Below are positions 10,336 through 24,377 of a stretch of 64,000 bases of DNA, in pieces. Numbering within the stretch: position 1 is the stretch's first letter; each line of letters opens with the position of its first letter. The position numbers and the translations under genes were made by a program. The stretch comes from Cyprinodon diabolis (Eukaryota > Chordata > Actinopteri > Cyprinodontiformes > Cyprinodontidae): positions 26,482,166 to 26,546,165 of the forward strand of contig CM060083.1 of assembly GCA_030533445.1 (NCBI GenBank), read 5' to 3'. The notes beneath the pieces were generated by a model that was given only the letters and a program-made list of their open reading frames with translations, did not search any database and was not told the origin of the DNA.

Positions 10336-13300
10336 AATATCTCTGATCTGGTCTTATATCTGTTTTGTTGCCTAACAACAACATTGAGAGCTTACTTGTA
10401 AAGTGTTGCTTTTGGCCACACAACTCTTCCATTGATTTATCTGACCATCTCAAGCTACACAGGCCAAGGGTAGCTGCTATATAGAACCAATACATATGCA
10501 ACCACTGTATATTGATCTAAAAATATTTCAATATATAAGTAATGTAAAAAATAAAAGTAAAATTACCTTGTTTAAGAATATATGTGATGAATTTTAAGAT
10601 TCAAGGCTTATCTTTGTTCAGCTAGCCTAAAACATTAATGAAGTTAGTAAAAAGAACAGTCAACTTCAATTCGCTACAAGTTGTAGAATTTGTACTATAT
10701 AAACAAACTACATTGAATTGAATACTTTTCAGCATCAAATTACATGTGCAGCAACAGAAAACAAATTACAGATGCATTATTTTTTAGAAAAAACATTTTT
10801 TCAGCTTGATTTTTGATCTGCAACTATAGCTTTATTAGATTATGATTACACACAAATATAGTCTTTTACTTCTACTGGAATGGACTCCTTTTTATCTTAT
10901 TTTTTCTGGGCTGTAAGTGGAGCTGTAAACTGGGGGTTGGTAGATGTTTTTTTTAAAGGGTGGACAGAGAAACATGAATCCAGACAAAACAGGCATACAG
11001 TGATGAAATGAAACCTTAATCAATCCAATCATCATCAATTTCTACCAACATAAATCTGATTAATATCTAGTCTGCTTCACTGTCACATCACACTGGGATT
11101 TGATGAGATAAAACAGAGCATGAAGCATGCACATCATCATACCCAGTGGAGCAAACTCAGGGCTGTTCTGGAATCTGAAGTGTGCTTTGAGTAGACAGAT
11201 ATTGCGCACAGTAAGCATCCTTCTTTGTCTGCTTTCATTTTTTTCACTCTGCTCGCTTTTTTTTGCTTGTCTATGTGCATAAAAGAGTGGGACCTTGAAT
11301 AACATCAAATCTGATACGTAAGCTTAAAAGGAAGGGTAACTAAAACAAGGAGGTGTATGGTGGTAGTAGGCCTTTTTGAATCACACCTATCAGTTAAGAA
11401 ACTATGCTCAGAAAGTGCTAAACCAACCTAAGCTGTTATAATATTGTACTTTGAATTGTGTGCTGCTGTGCAAAATGCAGTCGGAGGCCAACAAGCAGAA
11501 GCTTTTTTTAATTAAGATTTAATTATTCACAGATTTATTCAAGCTATTGAACAATGTAAAGATGCTCAGATCAAACATTGGAAAAGGTTGCAATGCAGAA
11601 AAAAGGAAAGCTGGTGTGGAGATTCAGCTACAGCATGAGATGGGCAATTAGCTTTGGCCCTTTCTTTCATATACAAACTGATGAAAAACAATAAATGATA
11701 CAGTGAGAAAATAGTGTTTGTTCATATGCCTATAATGTGTTTTTAACTGAGCTGCACTGAAGCAATGTAGTCCAATTACTATGCCATGATCAAATTTTCT
11801 GCAGAGTCTAAAAGCAATCATGTTTGCCAAAATTTACACATAAAAAGTGAAGGGTAATTCATCTTTTTAATTACAATGGGGTTTTTTTATGATTACTTTT
11901 CTTTTAAATTACCAATACACCAGGTGGAATTAAAAACCGCATTGATAAATATTTATCAATTTGTATTTTCATTTGCACAAATAAAATCTGAAGGAAGGAA
12001 AGGGTATTAGAACTGGTTTTATGAGGTTTGAACAATTGTATTGATCATGGTTTTATCTTTTATTCATGCTTAGTTACATTTTTTTTTCTCAGTTGCCATG
12101 CAACAGCTTGAAATAACATTACAGGGGACATATCCCTATATATACATTTTGTCTCTAGAAGTTCAGAAAAGTTTAAATTAATCATTTCAGTTCTTCATAT
12201 ATTTAGATGTTATTTGGGTTAGATTATTTCAGTCGATTAACTTTTCAACAATCTGTATTATTTTTTGTGATATGTTACTGAGTATTTCCTGTAGAACTGC
12301 TAAACAGTGATGGTGGATTTTATGCTAACAAATCCAGCAAATCAGCTATTTTTTTGTTCCTTGCTTTACATTTTGTGGTTCACATTGAAAGAAGCTAAGG
12401 CATATAACAGAAAAATGTATGTGTTTGGTTAGTGGGTGTATTAATTCACACAAACCCTTAAACCATCCTGGAGCATCAACCATTTCGAAGCACCTGGCTG
12501 AATGAAAGTTTTCATGTAAACGCACCTAAATCAGTGTGGAGAGTCACCCTAATTTGCATGAAGCACTTCAGGGGATGAGTGCTTTAGCAGCCTCGGGCAG
12601 TGTTAACCGTAGTAGTTTTTGGCACCATGCAACTGACTGGGGTGGCATGTTTTCCATTCACCCTCAGAGGCAGCAAAGCATTTCAGAAGGACAAAACAAA
12701 AAAAAAATTATCTATGTTTAAAAACTAGTTTATAATTTTCTTTGTATCACTGCATGGATAAATGCAAATGGTGCAAACTGGCACCACTATGAGCTGCAGG
12801 CACTCCTTTTGCCTTGAGAAGAGCTTCTAGTCATGCATTGTCCCACTGGATTAAAAATAATAAATTTTTATTAATTATTTACAGAACCATCCTTTTTTGC
12901 ATTAGATGTTCCAAATGCGTTGGGGAAACAGTTTTTGACAACTGAAGCAACAACGTACCATGATGCAGGTGTGGATGTTCGCTCTGTGTTAAAATGACGC
13001 TGGATTGTGGATGAATTTTAACAATAACAAGAGCAATAAAAAAAATAGTTTCTGAGCTGGCAATAACAAAACAGATTTTAATTCATCATTCAAGGGAACA
13101 ACCAGTGTATCAATTCTACTAATAGTGCACATTTTAGGGGCCTAACGCTTCGGCTTAGCCTCTGAAGGCATTGTAACGTTTATATGTTTTTTTTATTTTT
13201 ATTTCTACCCCATTAGCTCACTGCATACAAAGTTTTCCTGCTGGTATATCATTTATTATTTTTGTGTTTTGCTCAGTTTATTAGTAAATAAAGTTATTCC

Positions 13301-14327
13301 GAGTTTATACGTTTAAAATGATAACACCTTATGTGCACAATGGATGAACAAGGCTTGACTAAGCCAGTCAAAGTCTCCCAGCAAAGTTTTAAAAATAAAG
13401 AAAAGTTCAAGATTTGTTGTGAAAAAGTGCAAAACAATATTTGATTCTAAAGTTAAGACTCGATTAGCACTCAGAAAACATTACGTTGGTTTTGACCGAA
13501 GATAAAGCTGCGTAGTTGGTGTATGCTGGATTAAACATCCTTAACAACACTGATTAGGGGAACTCTCAGGGATTTAGGGCCCAAATAAATGTCCGACCAT
13601 AGTCAGCCATTAGGTCAGCAAACAATATTTGAAAAAACTTCAATAAAACTGCATATGAATAATTTTATTACATTTTTGGTTATGTAAAAAAAAACAGATT
13701 GTAGAAGAAGCAATAAAAATACAATCAAATCAATTTTACATTCGGTAATACAAAACAAAAATAATAAATAATAAAATCAGTAGCAGATTTAAACTAAGTA
13801 AAGTAGGATCATATATAGAAAACTCACATCGTTTATTGTATTGTATGAAGTGAATATAATATAATAGAGCCACAAGTGAACCACTGTTGAGATTCAAAGC
13901 CGAACAATGGCTAGGAGTCGTACGTCTACACATTTAAAGTTAGAATTTGTGTAATATTATATAAAGGAATGGCAAGGATGGAACTACTATGTCAAGCTTC
14001 CTCTTGCAATCCCATTTGCAATCACTGAGTCTAAGGCCTGAATAAACAACTTTTTAATCTCCGATCCAATTTTTTTTCCATGTCACACTGACTGCGGAGG
14101 GAGGCTCCGACTAGGCAGGGTGGGCAGATCTGGGCAGATTTTTTTCACTTCTGTCTCTGTGCTATATAGAAATTAAAACAATTTTCCACATTTCACTTGG
14201 TCAGAATATGAAAAATTATTTTTTTTTTAAAAACACTGGCACATTCTATAAAACAAAGCCCCACTTAACGAGTCTGTGCAGCATCTGAAACCAGAGCACG
14301 TAGAGAATGTTCATATGCCTATATTTA

Positions 14328-15224
14328 GGGTGACCAAACGTCCGTATTTCCCGGGACATATCAGTGTTTCACGTTGTGTCCCGGGCGTCCCGGGTTTTTT
14401 TTAGAAAGTGAGAAAATGTCCTGATTTTTTAAATTACCTTAATTGGACCATTAAATTTACAGGCGCTAGGGCACTGCGTCAGTGCGGGCAGCCCTGTTCT
14501 TAATCAGAATAGATTGCGTGGCTGTCAGTACGCCAACAACATGCAAAAGCACAAATGTATGTTTACCGACGATTTACAAAAGAGTTTCCCTGCTTTCAGA
14601 CCGGGTCGAGACAAATGGGAGGCCTTGTGCACATATGTCTCGGTGTCCAAAGGAGGTGCAAGGGATCAGAAAAGCCACCTGGACACCGAAAGTAAAGATA
14701 GTCTATTGATATGTTTGTTCGTTTTTGGTACATTTTGAATAATTTTTGCTACACAAGAGGTATTTTTTGTTAATTAGCTCATTTGTTAATTTATTTTTTC
14801 CAATAGCCTACAGAACAGACATTATTTCGTTCATTGCTGAGGCTGAGTATCATCTGTTATTGGGAGTTGAGAGTTATTGTTAACTTTTATTGTTGAGTGA
14901 GGGATGTTTAGATGAGACATTATTTCTTTCATTGTGCTATTCATTCATTACAGGAATTGTTAAGCATTTTTAATAAATACATTTTGAATGAAATTATCGT
15001 TTGTTATTGGAGTTATTGCTGTTGAGTTTTACTGAAAAGCATTTTTAATGAATCAACTGTAAATACCATGTTATTGTAGGATGACGTAGGTCTATGTTAA
15101 GTGAGTGCATGCCACAGACATCTCTATGCTTGGGAACAGAGATCCCAACACCCCCCCCCCCACCCCCCACCCCCCTGCAGCTCCAAGGTGTCCCGGTTTT
15201 CCAAAATGAAAATATGGTCACCCT
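14328..15224 (+). mobile_element. hAT-type element remnant, TIR TAGGGTGACCA
   Basis: The left end TAGGGTGACCAAACGTCC and the right end, inverted, TAGGGTGACCATATTTTC bracket ~0.9 kb. The flanks CCTATATT and ACTATATT match at 7 of 8 positions if the right end is set at ACCCT, compatible with an old 8-bp duplication. Each end also carries an inverted GTCCCGGG/CCGGGACA motif. The plus strand at 14530-14700 encodes FTDDLQKSFPAFRPGRDKWE and a following segment that resembles the N-terminal zinc-finger region of a fish hAT transposase. The rest of the transposase is missing. A C-rich run at 15150-15174 interrupts the right half. Confidence 0.65.
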
Positions 15225-16217
15225 ACTATATTAAAAACACGTATGTCTAAAGAACAGAAAAACACAGCAATAAACACAGTGGGGTGGTTTGTATGCTGAC
15301 TGAGGCAGTGAGAGGTGATTCTCAGAGCGAGATCTGTGAAGTTTATCGCAGAGGTGAGAGGGATATGTCGCACTCACCTACATTGTCTGGCCCCCTTTTT
15401 TTGTGGTGCTGAAAGAGGATCACTATTTTACTATATCCATTTTTTTCTCCTCCAGAAGTTTCTTTTTTCTAAGAGATTGATAAACTTTCTGTCTCTCATT
15501 GTTTTTGTGAGACTCAAAGAGGATCACTCCTTTATCTGTTTTTTGCCATCCTGAACTTCTCCTATCGTGAGTAAAGCATTCTTTTTTAATGTTACATTCA
15601 TTGTTTTTGCAAGAGTCTGTCCTGCTTGCTGTGTATGCTATGTGCAACTCGAAAACTGACTCTTTCCCCATGCCATAAACAAATTTTATTTTATATTTTT
15701 CCCCAAAGCAGATGTGTTTTACTTTGTAACTCAATCTCTCTTCCTGTCAGATCCATGAAATTGCCCTGAATAGCTGCGTTGCTGAACTAAAATAGACCTG
15801 GGGTCTATCTCAGTTGGACCTACGCAAGCCCCCTTGCATAAAATCGGGTTGGGTGTGATCATCCCCATTGACTTTCAATGAGCGCTAGATGCCACAAACT
15901 CTTCCGACACAATTTTCTGTTGGATTGGATGAAAATTCAGATTAGGTTTTTATCTCCAAAACTGTGGACTTATCAGATTTGTGTTGGAAAATACATATAT
16001 GAGGCTAATGTATGTGGTTGTTGCTATTTAAACTTCTGATTTCTAGATAATCTAAAAAATGTTTTAATTGGATTGACAACAAACACTCAGGTAGAACACT
16101 AGAAGTTTTTTCTACTTCCGCTGCGGTTGACAGCATAAGCATTAAAAAGTGAGCCCTTAACTAAAATGTCATATAATTCTATTAATGATGTAAGACTCTA
16201 AGATGGTTAAAAAGCCT

Positions 16218-16522
16218 AATGCTGCGTTCACACCGGATGCAGCAGGCACGACAGAAGCAGCGAGTTTACATGCAAAGTCAATGGTTGACGTGCGTCAAGG
16301 CGGCGACCGGGCCAGAGGCTGTTGTGGAATGGGATCCTACTGTCGGTGCACCGCTGGTATGGGGGGGTCTGAGCAGCTCCGACAGAAATAGTATTGGAAG
16401 GCAGTGCAGCCAGAGCAGCAAAGCTGCTTCAGCCGCGCGTCAGAACTAACTGGTACAAGCAGCAAAAATGGAGCAGCAGATGCGATTTTGCTGCTCTTGC
16501 TGCGTCCGGTGTGAACGTAGTA
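16218..16522. mobile_element. MITE with GCGTTCACACCGG ends
   Basis: The left end gctgcgttcacaccgg and the right end ccggtgtgaacgtag are inverted repeats, and both subterminal regions repeat GCAGCA/TGCTGC motifs. The length is ~305 bp with no transposase. The GC-rich interior and this TIR type are common in teleost non-autonomous DNA elements (Harbinger-like or hAT-like; not resolved). A TAA-like triplet may flank it. Confidence 0.55.
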
Positions 16523-16974
16523 TAAGGACTCGCAGCAGGAAGGTAAAATTAAGGGAAGGGAAGTAAAAAAATAGATTCCATCCATTCCTTCTACAGTGTG
16601 CTATTCTTTGTTATTCTATCAAGAAAAGTCATAGGATAAAATATTTCATTTAGAGATTGTAGCCTGAGTATATGTAAAAAAAATAATAAAAATAAAGAGG
16701 TTTGAATGCTTTCAAACTTGTCTAATTAATCTCCCTCACTTCACAAATATCTTAGTAAACATGATTTTGTAATTAAGTTGATATGTGAGATTACTGTGCA
16801 GGCAACAACTACAGACAAGAAATGTTAAATGGTTTATTGACAAAAGTGAAATAACGAGACTCTCTCCAAGCTTAACTGGAGGACTCCAGGCTCAGGACTG
16901 AGGAAGAGAGAAGTGTCTATTTAAGGAAGGAATGTAAGGTCATTTATTTATGATAATGCGAGCCGTACTCCTCA

Positions 16975-17345
16975 TTTGGAGTGGAAGTGTTATTTTTGAT
17001 CACAAACTGTCACTTAAATCCCATATCAAAGAGGTTCCTAGAATTTCTTTCTTTCATCTGCGGAATATTACAAATATTAGAAATATCCTGTCCAGGGGTG
17101 ATGCTGAGAAACTAATCCATGCATTTGTTACTTCAAGGCTGGACTATTGTAATTCTTTACTATTGGAATTGGAACCCTTTGGCACCTATATCACATCTCT
17201 TATCTTATGTCTACAGTCAAAGCCTTGCAGATTCAGTCCATTCACTCATTTCTGTTTCCAAGAAATTCCTCTGACCTTGGAATTTAATTGTATTCGACCT
17301 GTGCACTCATTGTAAGTCATTCTCTGTAGAGTGTCTGCTAAATGT
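16975..17345 (+). mobile_element. L2-type LINE fragment (3' end of reverse transcriptase)
   Basis: The plus strand reads VIFDHKLSLKSHIKEV, then ISFFHLRNITNIRNILSRGD and FVTSRLDYCNSLL. This is the C-terminal part of L2/CR1-group reverse transcriptases, usually followed by a short tail. The downstream ~120 bases (gtaagtcattctctgtagagtgtctgctaaatg) look like the common fish LINE tail ending GTCTGCTAAATG. It is 5'-truncated and frame-decayed. Confidence 0.75.
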
Positions 17346-17647
17346 TGAAAATGTGATCCAAAATCACATCTCTTTCCTGAGATGTAATTTCAGCGTCCTT
17401 TTGATAGGTCACACCAAAAGAGCTGCCGTTTATCTGTCACAACAAGCTCGGTCAGCGCTGTATCCTGGGCAGGCCATAATAGATACAAGGAAAATATGAG
17501 CAGTAGCTGATTAACAATAAAGAAAGGCAGATAAGTGGGAATCAATTTTCCATATTCATGGTAAAAAAGAAAAAATTCTCTAAATCAGTTGTATGACAGC
17601 AAAAGAGATAAGAGCAAAACATTGCTACATACGTCATATGGGATGGA

Positions 17648-17690
17648 GGAGGAAGGAAGGAAGGAAGGAAGGAAGGAAGGAAGGAAGGAT
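17648..17690. repeat. (GGAA)n microsatellite
   Basis: About ten GGAA units lie in khdrbs2 intron 1. From about 17763 (acccctttcacactgac) a possible further MITE end is seen, but no matching partner terminus was found. Confidence 0.9.
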
Positions 17691-19892
17691 CTAACAGACC
17701 TAACAATCAGGATTTAGACAACACACACAGTGTCATGAAAGGTTAATTGAAAGAGTGTGTATTACCCCTTTCACACTGACCGGAAAATCTTTTTAAACCA
17801 GGGAACAACCGCCTTTTAGTGGCAGTGAGAACGGCTCACTGACGCGTGTCTACCCAGGTCAACGACGCGGCAAGCGACCCACGTTAAAATCGCCTCGTTT
17901 CTGATCTGCATGCTGTGGGAACACCAGATCCGGGTTGACTCGCTAAATTACGTGACACCATTTAATGGAATATACGGACGTTAACACAGCACGCCAGTTA
18001 TCTAACAAGCTGAAACAACTATGTTGACATTCGCATCACTGGTGAGAGAGATTCGGACAGATAAAAGAGCAAAATAATAAAGAATACTGACTACTCTCTG
18101 GCTCCCGTCCATGTTGCTGTCCATTATTTACTTCCCTGATTTCCGTCTCACTGTCGACATCATCAAGACTCTGCCACCGTGATGCCGTCATCAGACACAC
18201 AGTGGTGGGAAAGAGTCGGCACACAGCTTGCCAGCAGGGGTCAGACTCAGCTTTTCAGTCAAATGGGAAAAGAGCCAAAAGCCGATGGTAAGCGGTGGTA
18301 AGCTTTTGTTTTGTAAAATCTGGGTTTTCAGTGGGAAATCTGACTAAATTTATGTTTATGAGGCTCTTTCTACGAAGCATTGCATTTTTTTTCGTTCTTT
18401 TTTACAAAGTGTTTTTACAAATACCAATTTGGTTGCTTACATGTTCTTGATAGCATAGAAAATCACTTCAATCTAATTCTGACAAACTTATGAATAGTTT
18501 TAAGCAGAACTTTGTTTATTTTATCTAATTTGGGATCTGTACCTAGTACCTTCAGGACCAGGCACTTTGTAATGTGTTTTAATTATGTTTTTAAAAAGAG
18601 AGCTTTATGAGAAATTGTTTCTGTAAAAAGAAAATTCACAAGATTTATATTCATATTAATAACTTTATTTCAGTTCAGTGGTTTGATATTTAAATAGTGT
18701 TTGAATATGACTGTGATGATTAATACTAAAGTTAAAAGCTGAAGGAATAAAAGTTTATGACAAAATTCTGATTATTTCCTTCAGACAAAACTCTGGTTAG
18801 CCAGCTCATTTAAAACATAAAAAAAATTATAATTTTCCACTTACAGAAAAAAAAAACTTGGAATACAGGATTGATAATAACTGTAAATAATAAAAAGGAT
18901 CAAAAATGGAACCAGATTCTTTCAATTCCAACAATGCCCAACACTATTTCTGGTGGGCTATATCTGGTAGAGAATAGACTTGTACATTGGCCAGGCATTG
19001 TTTCATTTGTTTAAAAAAATATTTTTCTTTAAATAAGAGCTTGTGTAAAATTGGCTTATTGTGTCATTTTTGTCATGTAAATTGAGAAAGGGGAAAGCAA
19101 TAGCAGCGCAAAGAATCGGCCTAGAAAATATTGGCAGCACATCGGGAATCAGTTTAAGCAAATATCAATACAATGTTTTTTTGCATTGGCCTTAATCAAA
19201 TTTCTATCCGTTGATCTCTGAAAGAGAAACACAAGCATATGAATTCTAACCCAGTACTGAAGTCTAGAAGATGGAAGAGAGCACCAAGCTGTGCCTACAT
19301 GGATATAAATTATTGGAATAAACCTAGCAGACTAAAAATCTGTCATGTAAACATGACAAAATGTTCTGATTGATTCGCAAGGATCAGAATAAAAATTTGA
19401 ATCCGACTGTGAGAGGTGTATGCCGACTGACAATCCGATCAGCATGCTTGTAAATGCTTGACAGGGTGAAGTTGTTCTGATGGATGCAAGCTGAGCTGAG
19501 TGCTGTCTGATCTGACGTTTTATTCCAGTTTCTCATCTCAACATAAACAGAAACAATACGATTATTTATTTGTTTTTTAGAGAACAGATTGTTTGGAATA
19601 AATTAATACAGTTGGAAAGAACAAAATCCAAGTTTAGATTGTGAATGTAAATTAGTGTTTCTGATAGATTTTAGGCCAGCATAGATGGCTTTAAAGGCCC
19701 TCATAGCCCACCACTGATGTAAAGACTGAAAAATCAAATGGCTTCCTCAAATAGTTTCTCAGTAAGGTCCAGCTCAGGCATAGGCATACTGTAAGGATAT
19801 TTTGCTATAAATGCTCTGTTATCCAGACATTGCTATCACAAGTTAACATTAAATCAAACATAAAATAAGCTTATATTTAAAGGTTAATGTCA

Positions 19893-19994
19893 AGCTTTAA
19901 AGTCCTTCTGTGGTGTAATGGGCTAAGCCTGTATCTTTAATAAAAGGGACTTGAGTTTTGAATCCTGCTTGTGTCAGAAAAGCCATTCGGTGTA
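19893..19994 (+). repeat. Probable degenerate tRNA-derived SINE head
   Basis: The segment tggtgtaatgggctaag resembles a tRNA A box, and gagttttgaatcc, about 45 bases on, resembles the B box GGTTCGAATCC with two substitutions. The distance fits a tRNA-type internal promoter, but the strand cannot fold into a normal cloverleaf. It is probably the head of an old SINE and not a tRNA gene. Confidence 0.4.
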
Positions 19995-22900
19995 AAAACT
20001 AATCTTTGTGCAACTTGACTTGCTGTAGCGTCCCCTGCACAAGGAAACAGACAAAAAGACTCACTTGCAATGTTGAGCTTAAAGCTTTATGAAGTGATGC
20101 AATATTCTCACTGCTAATATTATACGAAAAATATGTTGGTTTCACATGGATGAAAGTGTGAGCAGCCACAGTTTCTCGTTGAAGCAATTTTCAAAATTAG
20201 GGTCAATAATTCTCATTGCTGAGAGATAAAATGTCTTGTAGAAACATATGCAAATCTACTTCCAGCATTTATAAACTCCATCTTTCTATATAAGCACTGA
20301 TGAGTGTTAGAAAAATCAATTAGAAGTAGATTTATTTCAAAATCACGAAACTGGTAACCAGAAAATGCAATTTAATTTGAAACTCGATTCAATCCCTGCC
20401 CTGATCATTTTCGTAAGGCAAAAATAAGGAGAAATCTTTTTTTAAAAGAAGAAACGTCCAGCAGAATCAAACTCAGACAGGACTGATCTCTGTCTGATGC
20501 AGCTGGGAGTTAGAGGTCAGCAAGGGGACACTGAGAAATAACAAACCAAGACACCCAAAATATCTGCAGGGAGAATCCTAGAAAGCCTACATCAAATTTT
20601 CAGTCTAATTTAATAAATTCTGAATATCATTAAGATTCTGGTGTAAAAGAATGGATTGGACAATGCTTTGAGTGCTTGAGATGCTGTTTAAGCTTTTCTG
20701 CAATTGTACTCCTGGCCTGTCTGCTGTTAGTTCTGTTCTTCCTTATGCAGTTTGTTTTCTATTTTAAAAGTAAACTTAACCAAATACATGTATTCATACT
20801 GAAATGAAATTAGACATAGGTGGACTTTATTAAGTCAGTGTTTACAAAATAGAGGGTGAATGAAAATTTGCAACTTACTTTTAAGACTTTAATCTAACAA
20901 TTAACAATTAGCATTAGTTCAAGCTGGTCAATCACATAATATCCCAACCAATTCACAATAAAGTTGAGTTTGCAAGGAAGCAGAAAATCTCAAGAGGTAT
21001 GAACACTTTGAAACAGATACAGCACCATATTTTCTAGTCTGTTTGCAGCATAATGGGCTGCATAACAGAACGTTGCTCTAAAACATGCAGACAATGAAGT
21101 TTATAAAACAGCTATTATCCTCAACTGTCATTACTCATCTAGATGTCTTTTACTTCCTGTCTGCCTCCCTGTCTGCTTATTAGAAAATCCCTTTGGTTTT
21201 CTTACATAGCATGTAGGCGAGTCTTACAAGGAAAACCTGTGGGATCTATTAATGGCTCGCCTTTCTTGTCTCTGACTTCCACCCACTATAAAATAACAAC
21301 TGCAGTGTTATTTAGGGAGAAGAAAGAAGTGCAGGAAACAGCTGACTTTCATCTGTCAGTCTGAGCAGTCATTAGACTCCTGTTTCCACAGACAAATATA
21401 TTCAATGAATACTAAGACAGTTATGGCCAATATCTCTTAAAGATGTTTTCAGTAACCTAGATTTATTGTCACTTTGAATAACAAAGACACAAAACAGTTT
21501 CTACAACGCAAGAAACGCAATTACACACCCACAGCCTTACATGCCAGCCGGGTAATGAATGACCCTCATCCCTAACCCATCATATATCTGCTCAAATATA
21601 GACAAATGATTATGCAGAGTGTATCATTTGTTCACAAAGGATGAAAAATATATTTCATAAATATGGTGATTTAACTAAGACCACAGTAAATCCATGTTTG
21701 GTGTTTTATTGTCTGTGATATGAATAATGCAGGATTATGTGCCTTTCTGTTCAGTGATAACTGAATCAATAATTTGCTGAAAGCAGTTTATCTCGCTGCC
21801 TGCAGGTATGCAGGATTCTGCATTATCAATGCGTAAAGGCTGACCAAAGAGCTTTGTTAAAGAGGGAGAAATCCATGCTGTAAACTTAGATTAAGCCACA
21901 CAAACTTTAGAGCATTTCCAGAGCAGGTTGCCAAATATTATTCGACAGAAACTTTCAGAACAGTTGTGAGAAAATACACATCCCTAAAGCTGCCTGTTTT
22001 TAAATAATATTTACACATCTATTTGTAAAGCACCATATGATATTGAAGATTATGGTTGACTGAAGTGCAAATTTACGAAAAAAAGTTTTAAAACGCCATT
22101 TGATGAGGTGTTACAGAGCATATTAATGGTCTCTGACATGTTTTCTCATTGTGAGTCAGCCTTGAGAAAATCTGGCAAAATGTAGCATGTGACAGATGAT
22201 CCCATCTGCACTCCAGAGTGCCAAAGCCGCACTGTAAGGTGTCTCATCAACACATAGCAGCAGGAAAGCTCAAGTTAAAGAACATTACTTTTGCAATAAC
22301 ACTCTGATATGCAAGCTTTATCAACACATATTTACTCATATTAGCGGATATGTGAAAATATGAAATAAATAAATAAATACAGGTCTTATGAATGAGAAGA
22401 TTAACAAGTTTATAGTACAACTAAAGGATGCTCAAGATCAAAAGCCATGTTTTTTATTGTTTTTTTTTTATTACATACGTGATATTTTTATATTTAAACT
22501 GTTTTATATAATATATTCCCCTCTTTATTTACAAAGTAGATATTGGTATCCCAACGTTTTTGAACTTGAGCATTTAAGCCACTAAAAGTTTGGGAAAACC
22601 CAGCTGTAACATATTGTGACTGCAACATTAAACGTGTTGAAAATGCAAGGAATTTGAGATTTGATGCATTGTGCTGCTCTAATGATAAACCTGGAACACG
22701 AATACACTAGTTTTACTCTCCTATTTTCACAAACATTTCAAACAGGGCTTAAAGCAACACTTTGTAATTTTCAGCCACCTGCAACCTATTTAGTTCCCTT
22801 GAAGGTGACTGCTGCTTGTATATTGACGGATTCATGGTTTTAAATGCTGATACCAATTATTTTAATATCAGTCTAACTGATCCCTGATATAAGATGCCAA

Positions 22901-24377
22901 TATTTTGGGCCCATTCTTAGAGCTGATATTGCATTTTCTTCCTCCATATACTTAATAAAGATAGCACACAATCATAATAAATGTTGCACAAGTATAAATA
23001 AAGAAAAGACAATTATTAACAAAACAACAAAACATTAGGAAGCAGCAATATCTCAAGGCACGGCTGCTGAATGCACTTATGAATTATCCAACACATGCAT
23101 GTATCAGTGAATACCGATACAAAGTATATAACCCAAAATTATTGGCTGAATTAAATACTGGCCTATCTCCAGGTCCGCAAAATTAAACTGTCTCCATCCT
23201 TGTTTTGGAAGCTGATAGCAAACCACTCTGGACCAGCACACCGGGGAGTTATTAAGTTGCTCATCAAGACAAGGACGGTTCTAAAGAACGGCAGCAAGTG
23301 TGGAGCATTGATACATGCCAAGTGCTGTATATTGACCTAAAAAATAATCGAATTGTACCTCAGTGTTGCTTTAAGCAAACTATAGAAAAAAAAATGCTCA
23401 TAGTGGATTTATTCATTTTTTTAAATCCTTCTCATAAACAGATTCCCTTCATATGTTGCCAAGTGAAGCTTTAATTAGAATGATTGGCTCCTTTAGTTTC
23501 TGCACTTGCTCTGTTTTTTTTTTGTTTTGTTTTGGTTTTTTTTTTTGCAACAGGAAATATCTACAAAGGAATGAATTTATATGTTCTTGTTAAGGAACTG
23601 GAAAGTTTTTTTGCCATGTTTCAGCCAGCCAGCTGGCAGTGTGCAGCAACAGGTGAAGGAGGGCAGTGCTACTTAAATTTCCACATTCCAAAGAGAAGAC
23701 TGGCCAATTCATCACTCTCCCCAGAACAAATGTAGTTTAAACAAACTAAGATCCTTTTTTTCTGTTGTTTTTTTAACTGTAAGCTTTTAGAAGCTCTGTG
23801 TGCCTTGATACTAATAACCAAACCATGCCAAGGAAAAATGCAGCAATAATTTTAGGAATCTTGACACACTGCAATCTAAAAACTGATGTATGACAGACAA
23901 AGTCTTTGTTTACCCTTCTGAAATACTGTTCAATTGTAATGCTGATTGTATTATAATGTTTACAAAGGTTGTATAAAAAAAAAATGTTAAATATTTTCTC
24001 CTGTGTGGTAAGTTTCTGTTGGCTTTTTTTGTCAAATCCGAAAGATTATCTTTTTTAACTTTAATCCATCATTACAGTTAGTGTGAACTGTTCATTGTTT
24101 GTTGCTTTGTAGCCAAGCATAAAACACAACAGCAGCTTTTCTTGTCAAATCTGACTCTTAGTCAAACTTTTTGGAGGAAAACAAGGTGATGAGTCTTTGG
24201 CTTTGCACACTTTTACTTTGCAGAATGAATCTAAACTTCTGAAGTAAAGACATCTAAGTTGCAATCATAAGAACTGAAGTAAAGCTTTTAGTTTACAGAC
24301 AAGAGTAACGTGGTAAACATGCTATGAAGCACCTGTTAGAGCAGATTAGATGGGAAGAAACATACCACCTTGCTTAC

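Larger units (their letters stand above)
683..24377 (-). other. khdrbs2: khdrbs2 intron 1 (~23.7 kb, transposon-rich)
   Basis: This intron is bounded by a GTAAGC donor and a TTCCGCAG acceptor, and the phases of the two exons agree. It is AT-rich and holds most of the mobile elements in the window, each listed separately. I recognise no gene, RNA gene or repeat in these stretches: 1429-2519, 4373-5473, 5535-6258, 7864-9108, 10344-14327, 15225-16217, 17346-17647, 18320-19899 and 19995-24377. Parts of 12430-12670, 21780-21900 and 22130-22300 are less AT-rich and non-repetitive. They could be conserved regulatory sequence, but conservation cannot be judged here. Confidence 0.75.

Noticed and set aside
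17763..18320. Possible MITE starting acccctttcacactgac
   Set aside because: Only one terminus was seen; no inverted partner or target duplication was found.
19893..19994. Possible tRNA gene
   Set aside because: A- and B-box-like motifs are present but the arms do not pair into a cloverleaf, so it was called a SINE remnant.
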